Source: Peptococcaceae bacterium UBA5752 (GTDB taxonomy: Bacteria; Bacillota; Dehalobacteriia; UBA4068). Taken from it: a stretch of 64,000 nucleotides of DNA. The DNA lies in assembly GCA_002419055.1 (NCBI GenBank), contig DIFI01000009.1:186001-250000 (forward strand). The letters run 5' to 3'. The position numbers and the translations under genes were made by a program. A model generated the notes under the pieces. The model was not told the origin of the DNA. It ran no database searches and worked only from the letters and a program-made list of their open reading frames with translations. Below are positions 27,017-35,531 of the stretch, in pieces; position 1 is the first letter of the stretch; every line of letters begins with the position of its first letter.

Positions 27017-27559
27017 CTATGCTTCAACAGCTTTAATGTAAAGATCGTTACCGTTTGTATCATTAATTACAACAAGCGGCATATTTTCGACTCTCAGGCG
27101 GCGAACAGCCTCGGCGCCTAGCTCCGGCCAGGCGATGATTTCAGCCTCCTTAACGCATTGGGCTGTTAGTGCTGCTGCTCCGCCTAATGCAGCAAAATAT
27201 ACAGCTTTATTGGCTACACAACTGTCGATAACCGATTGATTGCGTTTACCTTTGCCGATAGTGGCTGCCAGACCGGCATCCTGTAGCGCCGGAGTGTAGT
27301 CATCCATGCGCCCAGATGTTGTGGGGCCGACTGAACCGATCACTTTTCCCGGTGGCGTCGGTGATGGGCCTGCATAATAGATTACCGCGCCGGGTAACTC
27401 AAACGGCAGTTTTTCGCCATTTACCAGCAATGCCACCAGCCTTTTATGGGCGGCGTCGCGCGCTGTATAGATAATGCCGCTCAGCAATACCTTATCGCCG
27501 ATTTTGAGCGACTGCAGTTGTTCTTTGTTTAATGGTGTGGTTAAAATAATATCACTCAT
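27017..27559 (-). CDS. Class I fumarate hydratase, beta subunit
   Basis: A 180-residue C-terminal (beta) subunit of the two-subunit Fe-S hydro-lyase family. GSVGPTTSGRMDDYTP near residue 75 and GKGKRNQSVIDSC near residue 104 are the substrate-binding signatures. With the alpha subunit it interconverts fumarate and malate; L-tartrate dehydratases share the architecture, so tartrate is an alternative substrate. It lies 13 bases downstream of the alpha gene. Confidence 0.88.
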   Translation of the reverse strand: MSDIILTTPLNKEQLQSLKIGDKVLLSGIIYTARDAAHKRLVALLVNGEKLPFELPGAVIYYAGPSPTPPGKVIGSVGPTTSGRMDDYTPALQDAGLAATIGKGKRNQSVIDSCVANKAVYFAALGGAAALTAQCVKEAEIIAWPELGAEAVRRLRVENMPLVVINDTNGNDLYIKAVEA

Positions 27560-27572
27560 AATATCAGCTCCT

Positions 27573-28415
27573 TTACAAGATAACGCTTTGATGGCGTGCT
27601 ACATGACAATTGATGTTTACGGCAACGGGTAGTGTGGCAAAATGGCAAGGAGCAGTTGCGATATGTACTGCCAGTGCAGTGCTTTTGCCGCCGAACCCTT
27701 GAGCTCCAATATTAAGCTTATTAATCGCTGTCAGTAATTCTGTCTCCAGCGCTGCGATGTCTTCATCATCGGCTTTGCTGCCGATTGTACGCAGCAGAGC
27801 CTGCTTGGCCAACAGCGGAGCATATTCGAAATTGCCGCCGATGCCAACGCCTACTACAATCGGCGGGCAAGGGTTGGGGCCTGCTTCGCGTACAGCATCA
27901 ATAATAAACCTTTTAATGCCCTCAATACCGGCGGAAGGCTTGAGCATCGCCAGCCGCGACATGTTTTCTGCTCCGCCGCCTTTGGGTACAAACGTAATTT
28001 TCAGTTTATCTCCGGGAACAATATTGGTATGTATCACCGCCGGAGTATTATCATTGGTGTTTTCTCTTTTGAGTGGGCTGACGATTGATTTACGCAAATA
28101 TCCGTCTGTATAGCCTTGAGCAACACCGCAGTTGATTGCTTCAGTCAGATCGCCGCCAGTAATTTGTAATTGTTGGCCGATTTCTAAAAAAACCACTGCC
28201 ATGCCGGTATCCTGGCAAAGAGGCAGTTTTTGATCGGCGGCTATTTGCTGATTTTTGATTATGTCGTCAATAGTTGTTTGCGCCAAAGGTAAGCTTTCGT
28301 TATTTCTTGCTGCGGTAAGAGCGTTTGCGACATCATCCGGTAATTTACGGTTTGATGATATCGCTAAGTTGGTTATCGCAGCAGTGATATCTTTTACGTT
28401 GATTTCTCTGCTCAT
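27573..28415 (-). CDS. Class I fumarate hydratase, alpha subunit
   Basis: A 280-residue Fe-S subunit. Cysteines that would hold the [4Fe-4S] cluster occur in LPLCQDTGMAVVF near residue 62, GPNPCPPIVVGVG near residue 176 and ATAPCHFATLP near residue 259. The reaction is fumarate hydration, or dehydration of a related hydroxyacid. The oxygen-sensitive class fits an anaerobe. AGGAGG lies before the ATG. The upstream 178 bases shared with the divergent aminotransferase gene are very AT-rich and must contain both promoters. Confidence 0.88.
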   Translation of the reverse strand: MSREINVKDITAAITNLAISSNRKLPDDVANALTAARNNESLPLAQTTIDDIIKNQQIAADQKLPLCQDTGMAVVFLEIGQQLQITGGDLTEAINCGVAQGYTDGYLRKSIVSPLKRENTNDNTPAVIHTNIVPGDKLKITFVPKGGGAENMSRLAMLKPSAGIEGIKRFIIDAVREAGPNPCPPIVVGVGIGGNFEYAPLLAKQALLRTIGSKADDEDIAALETELLTAINKLNIGAQGFGGKSTALAVHIATAPCHFATLPVAVNINCHVARHQSVIL

Positions 28416-28593
28416 AGTTTCGCCTCCTGATAGAATTGTCTATCTAATCATTTTATAATAAATATTCTATAAATAAAAGATATTATATAAAATAAATAAA
28501 TAATGCTTGTGGTTTTAATATTATTATATTATTATATTAAATTATATAAATTGTGACAATATAGATATTGACAATAATTAAGGAGTGATAATT

Positions 28594-29868
28594 ATGACGC
28601 TGGCTGAAATGACCAAAAGCGATCTTGAACAAATGTTAAAAGAGTTACAAGCACAATATAACGGGTTCAAGAGCAAAAACCTGAAACTTGATATGTCTCG
28701 TGGTAAACCGGCGCCTGAACAACTTGAATATTGTAAGGAAATACTATATTGTTTGAATGGTAATTTTAAATCGGAAAATGGTATAGATGTTCGAAATTAC
28801 GGTATGCCTGACGGTATTCCGGAAGCCAAACGCTTATTTGCGCAGATTCTTGAAGTTGATCCCGCTAATGTTATAGTTGGTGGTAACAGCAGTCTTTCGT
28901 TAATGTTTGATATTATTGGCAATGCTTATGAAAAGGGTGTGCTACCGGGCATGAAACCGTGGTCCAAAGTAGAGCAACCTAAATTCCTTTGTCCAGTGCC
29001 AGGTTATGACCGTCATTTCTCGGTAACCAAGTTTTTTGGCTTTGAGATGATTAATATACCGATGAATGATGATGGTCCCGACATGGATCTGGTGGAAGAG
29101 CTGGTGTCTAATGATGAGAGCATTAAGGGAATATGGTGTGTGCCGAAATATTCCAATCCCAGCGGCGTAACTTATTCTGAAACTGTTGTCAAACGACTTG
29201 GCTCTTTAAAGCCTGCTGCTAAAGATTTCCGTATTTTCTGCGATAATGCTTATGTGGTGCATCATCTCAATTTAGAAAACCAAGACAAACTCTATAATAT
29301 TTATCAGGCTTGTGTCGAGGGCGGAAATGAGGACATGGTCTATTTGTTCACATCAACCTCCAAAATCACTTTCCCCGGCAGCGGCGTCTGTGCTATGGCA
29401 GCTTCTCCTGCTAATGTTGAGTATACTCGCAGATTATTGTCTGTTAAAACTATAGGCTATAATAAACTTAACCAATTACTGCATGCACGCTTTCTTAAAG
29501 ATATTGACGGTGTATTAAATGTGATGGTTCTTCATGCAACCAGTATTCGTCCTAAATTTGCGATGGTACAGCAAGTGCTTAATCGAGGACTGGCTGGCTT
29601 GGGTTGTGCTAATTGGTCAAACCCCCATGGCGGTTACTTTGTGTCTTTTGATACTATGGAAGGTTGCGCTAAAAGAGTATATAATCTTTGTGTTGAAGCC
29701 GGTGTAACACTTACTCCTGCCGGTGCTACTTATCCCTATGGCATCGATCCTTCTGACTGTAACATTAGAATTTCTCCGACATATCCTCCTATAAATGAGC
29801 TTGAGCAAGCAATGGAGTTGCTGGCCATAGTTGTAAAAATTGTATCTATTGAAAAGCTGTTGGCTTAA
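28594..29868 (+). CDS. Aspartate aminotransferase, type Ic (PF12897 family)
   Basis: A 424-residue fold-type I PLP enzyme. DMSRGKPAPEQLE near the N-terminus, the NYGMPDGIPEAKRLFA segment near residue 69, CVPKYSNPSGVTYS near residue 185 and the PLP lysine in FTSTSKITFPGSG near residue 250 fit the AspT group, sometimes labelled MocR-like aminotransferases, known to act on aspartate and 2-oxoglutarate. AAGGAG precedes ATG 28594. No DNA-binding domain is present, so it is not a MocR regulator. Confidence 0.85.
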   Translation: MTLAEMTKSDLEQMLKELQAQYNGFKSKNLKLDMSRGKPAPEQLEYCKEILYCLNGNFKSENGIDVRNYGMPDGIPEAKRLFAQILEVDPANVIVGGNSSLSLMFDIIGNAYEKGVLPGMKPWSKVEQPKFLCPVPGYDRHFSVTKFFGFEMINIPMNDDGPDMDLVEELVSNDESIKGIWCVPKYSNPSGVTYSETVVKRLGSLKPAAKDFRIFCDNAYVVHHLNLENQDKLYNIYQACVEGGNEDMVYLFTSTSKITFPGSGVCAMAASPANVEYTRRLLSVKTIGYNKLNQLLHARFLKDIDGVLNVMVLHATSIRPKFAMVQQVLNRGLAGLGCANWSNPHGGYFVSFDTMEGCAKRVYNLCVEAGVTLTPAGATYPYGIDPSDCNIRISPTYPPINELEQAMELLAIVVKIVSIEKLLA

Positions 29869-29890
29869 TATTCTCTTCAAAATTTTATTA

Positions 29891-29943
29891 ATAAAAGCAC
29901 CCTTTTATTTAAATAGTAAATAGGTGTTTTTATTTTACTAGTA
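29891..29943 (+). terminator. Probable terminator of the aminotransferase gene
   Basis: AATAAAAGCACC pairs with GGTGTTTTTATT across an AT-rich inner stem, followed by further T residues. Confidence 0.6.
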
Positions 29944-30104
29944 AAACGAATAAAAAGATATCGGAGAATTAAGATGTGTGGATACGAACACTGAAGCAAA
30001 ATGATAAACATTAATGATTTTATTAATATTAGTTTTGTATGTAGAATATAATTAAATATTTGACCATGTTCGTATACTCCAGAGGTATGCAACATTTGTA
30101 AATG

Positions 30105-30132
30105 TTGAAAAAATATATTAATGTGATATAAT
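30105..30132 (+). promoter_or_regulatory. Candidate promoter of proBAC
   Basis: TTGAAA (30105-30110) and TATAAT (30127-30132) are 16 bp apart, about 40 bases before the proB start. Confidence 0.55.
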
Positions 30133-30173
30133 TAAATAATCAGTTTTTTTGAATTTGGAAGAAGGTTTACATA

Positions 30174-30980
30174 TTGTCAAGCAATAAAAAGCGAATCGTA
30201 TTCAAAGTTGGCACATCGACATTGACTCATAAGACAGGTAAACTGAACCTTCGTCACTTGGCAGAGCTGGTGAGGGTTTTAGCGGATTTGCGTAATGCCG
30301 GAATAGAAGTGGCTTTAGTAACTTCCGGTGCAATCGGAGTTGGTGTCGGTAAACTGGGATTATCAGAAAAACCACAAGATACACCCGGAAGACAGGCTGC
30401 TGCTACTATTGGACAATGTGAACTGATGTTTATTTATGATAAACTTTTTGGTGAATATGCAAATACTATCGGCCAATTATTGATTACAAAAAGTGATGTT
30501 GAAGATGATGTCCGTCGTCAAAATTTAATTAATACATTTGAGCAGTTGTTTTCTTTTGGCGCTATTCCAATTATCAACGAAAACGATAGCGTTGCTGTTG
30601 ATGAAATAGTGTATGGAGATAATGACTGTTTATCGGCAATTGTAGCAAAGCTTATAGGTGCTGATATACTGATAATACTGAGTGATGTTGCAGGACTTTA
30701 TGATGCCAACCCAGCCGAAGAAGCACAAGCCCGCTTGATTCCGGTAGTACAGAATATCAATGAAAATATACTTAACTTGGCTGGTGGCGCCGGCAGTGAT
30801 TTTGGCACCGGTGGCATGATAACAAAAGTTCATGCAGCTCAAATTGCTACCGAAGCCGGTATCAGTGTTGTCATTACCGACGGCTCCAAGCCGTCTGATA
30901 TATACCGTATTTTAGCAGGTGAGTCGGTGGGCACGCTATTCTGCGGTAAGAATATGACAAAGTTGGAGGCAGAATCATGA
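30174..30980 (+). CDS. proB: Glutamate 5-kinase
   Basis: A 268-residue amino acid kinase for the first step of proline synthesis. IVFKVGTSTLT near the start, VTSGAIGVGVGKLGL near residue 49, NENDSVAVDE near 134 and DVAGLYDANP near 170 match ProB. The C-terminal PUA domain of longer ProB proteins is missing, as in several Firmicutes. The start is TTG 30174, with GAAGG 8-12 bases upstream. Its end overlaps proA by four bases. Confidence 0.94.
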   Translation: MSSNKKRIVFKVGTSTLTHKTGKLNLRHLAELVRVLADLRNAGIEVALVTSGAIGVGVGKLGLSEKPQDTPGRQAAATIGQCELMFIYDKLFGEYANTIGQLLITKSDVEDDVRRQNLINTFEQLFSFGAIPIINENDSVAVDEIVYGDNDCLSAIVAKLIGADILIILSDVAGLYDANPAEEAQARLIPVVQNINENILNLAGGAGSDFGTGGMITKVHAAQIATEAGISVVITDGSKPSDIYRILAGESVGTLFCGKNMTKLEAES

Positions 30981-32221
30981 CAAGATTGATTGAAATGGGA
31001 GAACGCGCACGTGCGGCGGCGAGACGTCTGGCCATTGCCACCACTGAAGAAAAAAATGCGGCCTTGCAGGCAATAGCCAGAGACCTGGAAGATAATTGTC
31101 TACGTATTATCTGCGCAAATGAAATTGATATAGCTGCCGCCGAGGAGATCGGATTAAGTCAAGCTTTGATCGACCGGCTGCGTCTTAATGAAAAGCGGAT
31201 CAGCGATATTGCCGCAAGTATCCGCGAATTGGTAGATTTACCTGATCCGGTTGGACGATTATTGGAACAAATCAAACGTCCCAATGGTCTTATAATAAAT
31301 AAAGTAGCGGTGCCGATCGGTGTTATTGGGATTATTTATGAAGCAAGACCAAATGTTACTGCTGATGCAGCTACTTTGTGCCTTAAAAGCGGGAACACTG
31401 TAATATTGCGTGGCGGTAAAGAGGCTATCCATTCCAATATGATAATAGCCGAACTAATGCGCGAATCAGTTGCCGGTTGTTGTTTGCCGCCGGATTGTAT
31501 TCAGTTGATAAGTGATACATCCCGTGAAACGGCAAACGAAATGATGCGTATGAACGGCTATATCGATATGTTGATTCCCCGCGGCGGCGCAGGATTGATC
31601 AAGAGTGTGGTAACAAATGCAACTGTACCGGTAATTGAGACGGGTGCCGGAACTTGCCATATTTATGTCGACAAGACGGCTGATATTGATATGGCAGCTG
31701 CGGTGATATTTTCCGCTAAAACATCAAGGCCATCGGTATGTAACGCCTGCGAATGCATGCTGATTCATCAGGATATTGCTGAAAAAGCATTACCGGTTAT
31801 AGCGGCGGAGCTGGCCAAAAAAAACGTAGAGATCCGAGGGGATGAACGCACCCGCGCTATATTACCCGGTGCGGTTGCGGCGACTGTCGAAGATTGGGGC
31901 CGTGAATACGGAGACTATATCATAGCTTGCCGAGTTGTTGGCAATATGGAACAGGCTATTGAACATATTTATAATTATGGGACAGGTCACAGTGAGGCGA
32001 TTATTACCGGCGATGATCAGCAAGCGGCTGTTTTTATGTCTCAAGTCGATGCCGCAGCGGTTTATCATAATGCCTCGACGCGCTTCACTGACGGCGGCTG
32101 TTTCGGATTTGGTGCAGAGATCGGCATTTCTACTCAAAAGCTGCATGCCCGCGGTCCTTTGGGCTTACGAGAATTAACGGCAGTTAAATATTTGGTATAC
32201 GGTAACGGCCAGCTACGGTAG
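30977..32221 (+). CDS. proA: Glutamate-5-semialdehyde dehydrogenase
   Basis: A 414-residue NADPH-dependent reductase of glutamyl-5-phosphate in proline synthesis. PIGVIGIIYEARPNVTADAATLCLKSGN near residue 113 and the catalytic cysteine in PSVCNACECMLIH near residue 252 are ProA motifs, as is VYHNASTRFTDGGCFGFGAEIGIST near the C-terminus. It is coupled to proB by an ATGA overlap. Confidence 0.96.
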   Translation: MTRLIEMGERARAAARRLAIATTEEKNAALQAIARDLEDNCLRIICANEIDIAAAEEIGLSQALIDRLRLNEKRISDIAASIRELVDLPDPVGRLLEQIKRPNGLIINKVAVPIGVIGIIYEARPNVTADAATLCLKSGNTVILRGGKEAIHSNMIIAELMRESVAGCCLPPDCIQLISDTSRETANEMMRMNGYIDMLIPRGGAGLIKSVVTNATVPVIETGAGTCHIYVDKTADIDMAAAVIFSAKTSRPSVCNACECMLIHQDIAEKALPVIAAELAKKNVEIRGDERTRAILPGAVAATVEDWGREYGDYIIACRVVGNMEQAIEHIYNYGTGHSEAIITGDDQQAAVFMSQVDAAAVYHNASTRFTDGGCFGFGAEIGISTQKLHARGPLGLRELTAVKYLVYGNGQLR

Positions 32222-32269
32222 AAATAATGCACATAGTTATTCAATATTATATTTGTTGAGGAGAATGAA

Positions 32270-33061
32270 ATGAATTACGCATTTATTGGTTTGGGAAATA
32301 TGGCCTCGGCTATCATTAAAGGCATGGCCAAAAGCGGCCAGTTTACTAATGATGAGATATTGGGGTTTGATATAATAGAAAAAAAAGCCGAAGAGCTGGC
32401 TGACTTTGGACTTAAAACTTGTAATAGTATTGAAAAGGTAGCTGCCGCCGATGTCATTATCTTGGCTGTCAAGCCGCAAATATTGCCGCAAGTTTTACCG
32501 TTATTAAAAGGTAGCATTATTAACCAACCATTAATTATTTCGATTGCAGCAGGCAAGGAAATTGCATACTTCGAGCATCAATTAGGGAAATTGCCGATAG
32601 TGCGGGTAATGCCAAATATAAATGCTACGGTTGGCGCGGCAACCAGCGCCTATGTTGGCAACGATATTGCGACCTTGGAAAATAAACAGCTTGTTGCGCG
32701 GCTTTTTGCCACTGTTGGCACCGTGATCGAGTTGCCGGAACATCTTTTCGGTGTATTTGGCGCTGTAGCCGGAGCATCTCCTGCTTTTGCTTATATGTAC
32801 ATAGATTCATTAGCACGGGTTGCCGTGGCAGCCGGCATGACAAAACAGCAGGCGCTTGATATAGCGGCTTCGACTGTTTTCGGCAGTGCCAAAATGGTAC
32901 TTGCATCCAGCGAGCATCCTTGGTCTTTGATAGATAAAGTATGTTCTCCCGGAGGTACTACGATTGAGGGTGTTTTATCTTTGCAAGCTGATGGTTTTGA
33001 AGACGCAGTTCATCGAGCGATAGCTGCGGTAATAGAAAAAGATAAAAAGCTAAGTAAGTAA
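32270..33061 (+). CDS. proC: Pyrroline-5-carboxylate reductase
   Basis: A 263-residue enzyme for the last step of proline synthesis. The Rossmann NADPH site is FIGLGNMASAIIKG at the N-terminus. VMPNINATVGAATSAYV near residue 107 and the SPGGTTIEGVLSL motif near residue 227 are conserved in ProC. It starts 48 bases after proA, with GAGGAG before the ATG, and completes the glutamate-to-proline pathway. Confidence 0.96.
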   Translation: MNYAFIGLGNMASAIIKGMAKSGQFTNDEILGFDIIEKKAEELADFGLKTCNSIEKVAAADVIILAVKPQILPQVLPLLKGSIINQPLIISIAAGKEIAYFEHQLGKLPIVRVMPNINATVGAATSAYVGNDIATLENKQLVARLFATVGTVIELPEHLFGVFGAVAGASPAFAYMYIDSLARVAVAAGMTKQQALDIAASTVFGSAKMVLASSEHPWSLIDKVCSPGGTTIEGVLSLQADGFEDAVHRAIAAVIEKDKKLSK

Positions 33062-33150
33062 TTTTTACAAAATAATATTTTTATTATAATTTATTACAAT
33101 AATGGGTAAAATTAGTAGTTTTTATTTCAAAGGATATTAATAAAAAATAG

Positions 33151-33179
33151 TTGAATATTTAATATTATAGGTGTAGAAT
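33151..33179 (+). promoter_or_regulatory. Promoter of the LTA synthase-like gene
   Basis: TTGAAT (33151-33156) and TAGAAT (33174-33179) are 17 bp apart, and TG lies just before the -10. It lies 43 bases before the start codon. Confidence 0.6.
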
Positions 33180-33221
33180 GTTTCGAGTGTTTATATTGTT
33201 TGTTTGTATTAGGAGAAAACG

Positions 33222-35474
33222 ATGAAAGCACGTTTGAAAGCATTACTAAATAAACCACTGCTATCAACTATATTATTAGCAGTAATCCTTAACTTGGCGG
33301 TCGAGATGCTTTCACGTCGCTCTATTGTTGAGGGACTTGTTCATTTAGTGACAAATCCGTTCGTATTTTTAAATAACACATTAATTATATTTTTAACGTT
33401 GACAATAGCTTTATTATTTAGACGACGTCTGTTTGCAGATGTCTTTATTTCAGTGGTTTGGCTTGGACTTGGTATTGGCAATTGCGTATTATTAGGGATG
33501 CGGATAACACCGTTAGGTGCCAAAGACTTTAAAGTACTAATGTCAGCGTTAGATGTTATCAGCATGTATTTAAAAACATGGCAGATTATATTGATCCTTG
33601 CCGCTTTTATTGTTGCGATAGTCGGTATAGCGTACTTTGGGTATAAAGCGCCTAAAAGCCAGCGCAAGCTATTTCGGTCAGTAATAGCATTAGCGGTAAG
33701 CATAGTAATAGTGTTTTGCTGCTTATCGTTATCGATACGCAGTAATGCCTTGGCAACAACATTTACCAATATAGCTAAGGCTTATGATGACAATGGCTTC
33801 GCCTATTGCTTTTCTTGCAGTATTTTCTATAAAGGTATTGATCGTCCGGCAGATTATTCTCAAGCTGCGGTAGCTGAGATATTGAACGAAATAGAAGATA
33901 AATCCGTAGCCGCGTCAAGTATCGTCGGTGCAGTCGGTGTAGCAGCATCCAATGGTAACGGAAATCAGACGGAAGTTAGCAATACTGATACGGTTGAGGC
34001 AACCGAGAGTACACCAAATATTATTTTCCTCCAAATGGAATCGTTCTTTGATATGGACTATTTGAAGAACTTGCAATATTCTGCCGATCCGACCCCCAAT
34101 TTTAATGCTTTAAAAGAAGATTATGAATCAGGGTTTTTGACGGTACCGGTCGTAGGCGCCGGCACAGCCAATACCGAATTTGAAATATTGACCGGCATGA
34201 GCAGCAGTTATTTTGGTCCGGGTGAATATCCGTTTAACACTGTTTTGCAAAATAAAACTTGTGAGAGTCTTGCTTATATATTAAACTCACAAGGTTATAG
34301 CACACATGCGATTCATGATCACCGCGGCGCTTTTTATGACCGTAATATTGTCTACGCAAATTTAGGTTTTGATACATTCACATCGGTTGAATATATGCTT
34401 AATGTCGAGCGGACACCGCAGGGGTGGGCCAAGGATAAGGTACTGACGGGAGAGATTTTCAAAGCGTTGGATTCGACCAAGGGCGGTGATTTCGTCTTTA
34501 CGGTATCGGTACAGGGGCATGGCCAGTATCCGCAGGAACCGCTAAGCAGCTTTGAAGGCATGGAATTTGCCTCCGGTATTGATATCAGTGGCATTCAAGA
34601 TGAAGCTACCCTAAATCAATTTGAATATTATGCTTATGAGGCTAATGAGATGGACGCTTTCATTGGTGAATTAACAACTGAGCTGGATAATTATGACGAG
34701 CCGACTGTATTGGTTATTTATGGCGATCATTTGCCCAATCTCACTATTAATGCTGAAGACCTGAAAAATGGTGATATTTTTGAAACAGAATATGTGATTT
34801 GGAGCAATTATTCGTTTGGTAGCGATAATGAGGATGAAAATTTGACATCCTATCAACTTTCATCAAAGATAATCGACGAATTATCACTAAAAGGCGGTGT
34901 CATGACAGCTTTGCATCAAAATAATGCTGATGATCCCGATTATATGCAGCAAATGAAGATGCTGTCATACGATATGCTATACGGCGAAAATTACTGTTAT
35001 AATGGTGTAGCTTTACAACCAACACTGCTTAAGATGGGTATCGACGATATAGTAATTAATAATATTGATTATCAAGTAGCATCAAAAGTTGAAGAATATG
35101 GTGCTACAGATAAGATTTATCTCTATATTAATGGCGAAAACTTTACCAAATACAGTGATGTGTTTATCAATGGTGAAAAGATGAGCACTAAATTCGTTGA
35201 TAATAATACTTTACGGATCACTGCAACGCAGTTGAAAATCGGCGATTTAGTAACTGTTTGCCAGATGGACAAAAACCGATATGTGCTAAGCGAGACTGAG
35301 CCGTTTATTGTCGAAGAGATTGCTGATTTAGCTACTCTTCAAGAGCGGCTTGCCACCCGGATTGCAGCCAGTGAAGATCGGCAGCTGCGAAGAGAGCAAC
35401 AGACTGAGAATGAGACTGATACGGTACATAATATCGAGCAGGGCGTTGAGGATCTGGTAACAGAACAAGAATAA
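33222..35474 (+). CDS. LTA synthase family sulfatase-fold membrane protein with C-terminal extension
   Basis: A 750-residue protein, longer than typical LtaS (about 650). Roughly five membrane helices (residues 1-175) precede a disordered link and an extracellular sulfatase-like domain. Metal and catalytic residues can be placed: Glu in FLQMESFFD near residue 270, the nucleophile Thr in GTANTEFEILTG near 322, and Asp-His in YGDHLPN near 504. Known LtaS enzymes polymerise glycerol phosphate from phosphatidylglycerol; other members transfer phosphoglycerol to glycans. Residues of about 625-700 form a small beta-rich, possibly IPT/TIG-like module, followed by a charged helical tail. It has its own promoter and terminator. 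Confidence 0.85.
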   Translation: MKARLKALLNKPLLSTILLAVILNLAVEMLSRRSIVEGLVHLVTNPFVFLNNTLIIFLTLTIALLFRRRLFADVFISVVWLGLGIGNCVLLGMRITPLGAKDFKVLMSALDVISMYLKTWQIILILAAFIVAIVGIAYFGYKAPKSQRKLFRSVIALAVSIVIVFCCLSLSIRSNALATTFTNIAKAYDDNGFAYCFSCSIFYKGIDRPADYSQAAVAEILNEIEDKSVAASSIVGAVGVAASNGNGNQTEVSNTDTVEATESTPNIIFLQMESFFDMDYLKNLQYSADPTPNFNALKEDYESGFLTVPVVGAGTANTEFEILTGMSSSYFGPGEYPFNTVLQNKTCESLAYILNSQGYSTHAIHDHRGAFYDRNIVYANLGFDTFTSVEYMLNVERTPQGWAKDKVLTGEIFKALDSTKGGDFVFTVSVQGHGQYPQEPLSSFEGMEFASGIDISGIQDEATLNQFEYYAYEANEMDAFIGELTTELDNYDEPTVLVIYGDHLPNLTINAEDLKNGDIFETEYVIWSNYSFGSDNEDENLTSYQLSSKIIDELSLKGGVMTALHQNNADDPDYMQQMKMLSYDMLYGENYCYNGVALQPTLLKMGIDDIVINNIDYQVASKVEEYGATDKIYLYINGENFTKYSDVFINGEKMSTKFVDNNTLRITATQLKIGDLVTVCQMDKNRYVLSETEPFIVEEIADLATLQERLATRIAASEDRQLRREQQTENETDTVHNIEQGVEDLVTEQE

Positions 35475-35479
35475 CTAAT

Positions 35480-35525
35480 AAAATTAATAAAACCACGGCC
35501 TATAGGCCGTGGTTTTATTAATTTT
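35480..35525. terminator. Bidirectional terminator
   Basis: A perfect 21-bp palindrome centred on CCACGGCC-TATA-GGCCGTGG with T-rich arms on both strands, between the convergent ltaS-like and hcp genes. Confidence 0.93.
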
Positions 35526-35531
35526 ATGTGT

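Larger units (their letters stand above)
29869..30173 (+). other. Intergenic region between the aminotransferase gene and proB
   Basis: A 305-base AT-rich gap. It holds a terminator-like hairpin at 29891-29943 and the proBA promoter at 30105-30132. A 10-base inverted repeat (GATACGAACA at 29981, TGTTCGTATA at 30067) lies between them. No coding region is convincing. Confidence 0.6.

Noticed and set aside
28594..29868. MocR-type transcription regulator
   Set aside because: Only the aminotransferase domain is present; no helix-turn-helix precedes it.
29877..30095. A minus-strand 72-codon frame before proB
   Set aside because: It is AT-rich, lacks a start signal and overlaps the terminator and promoter region.
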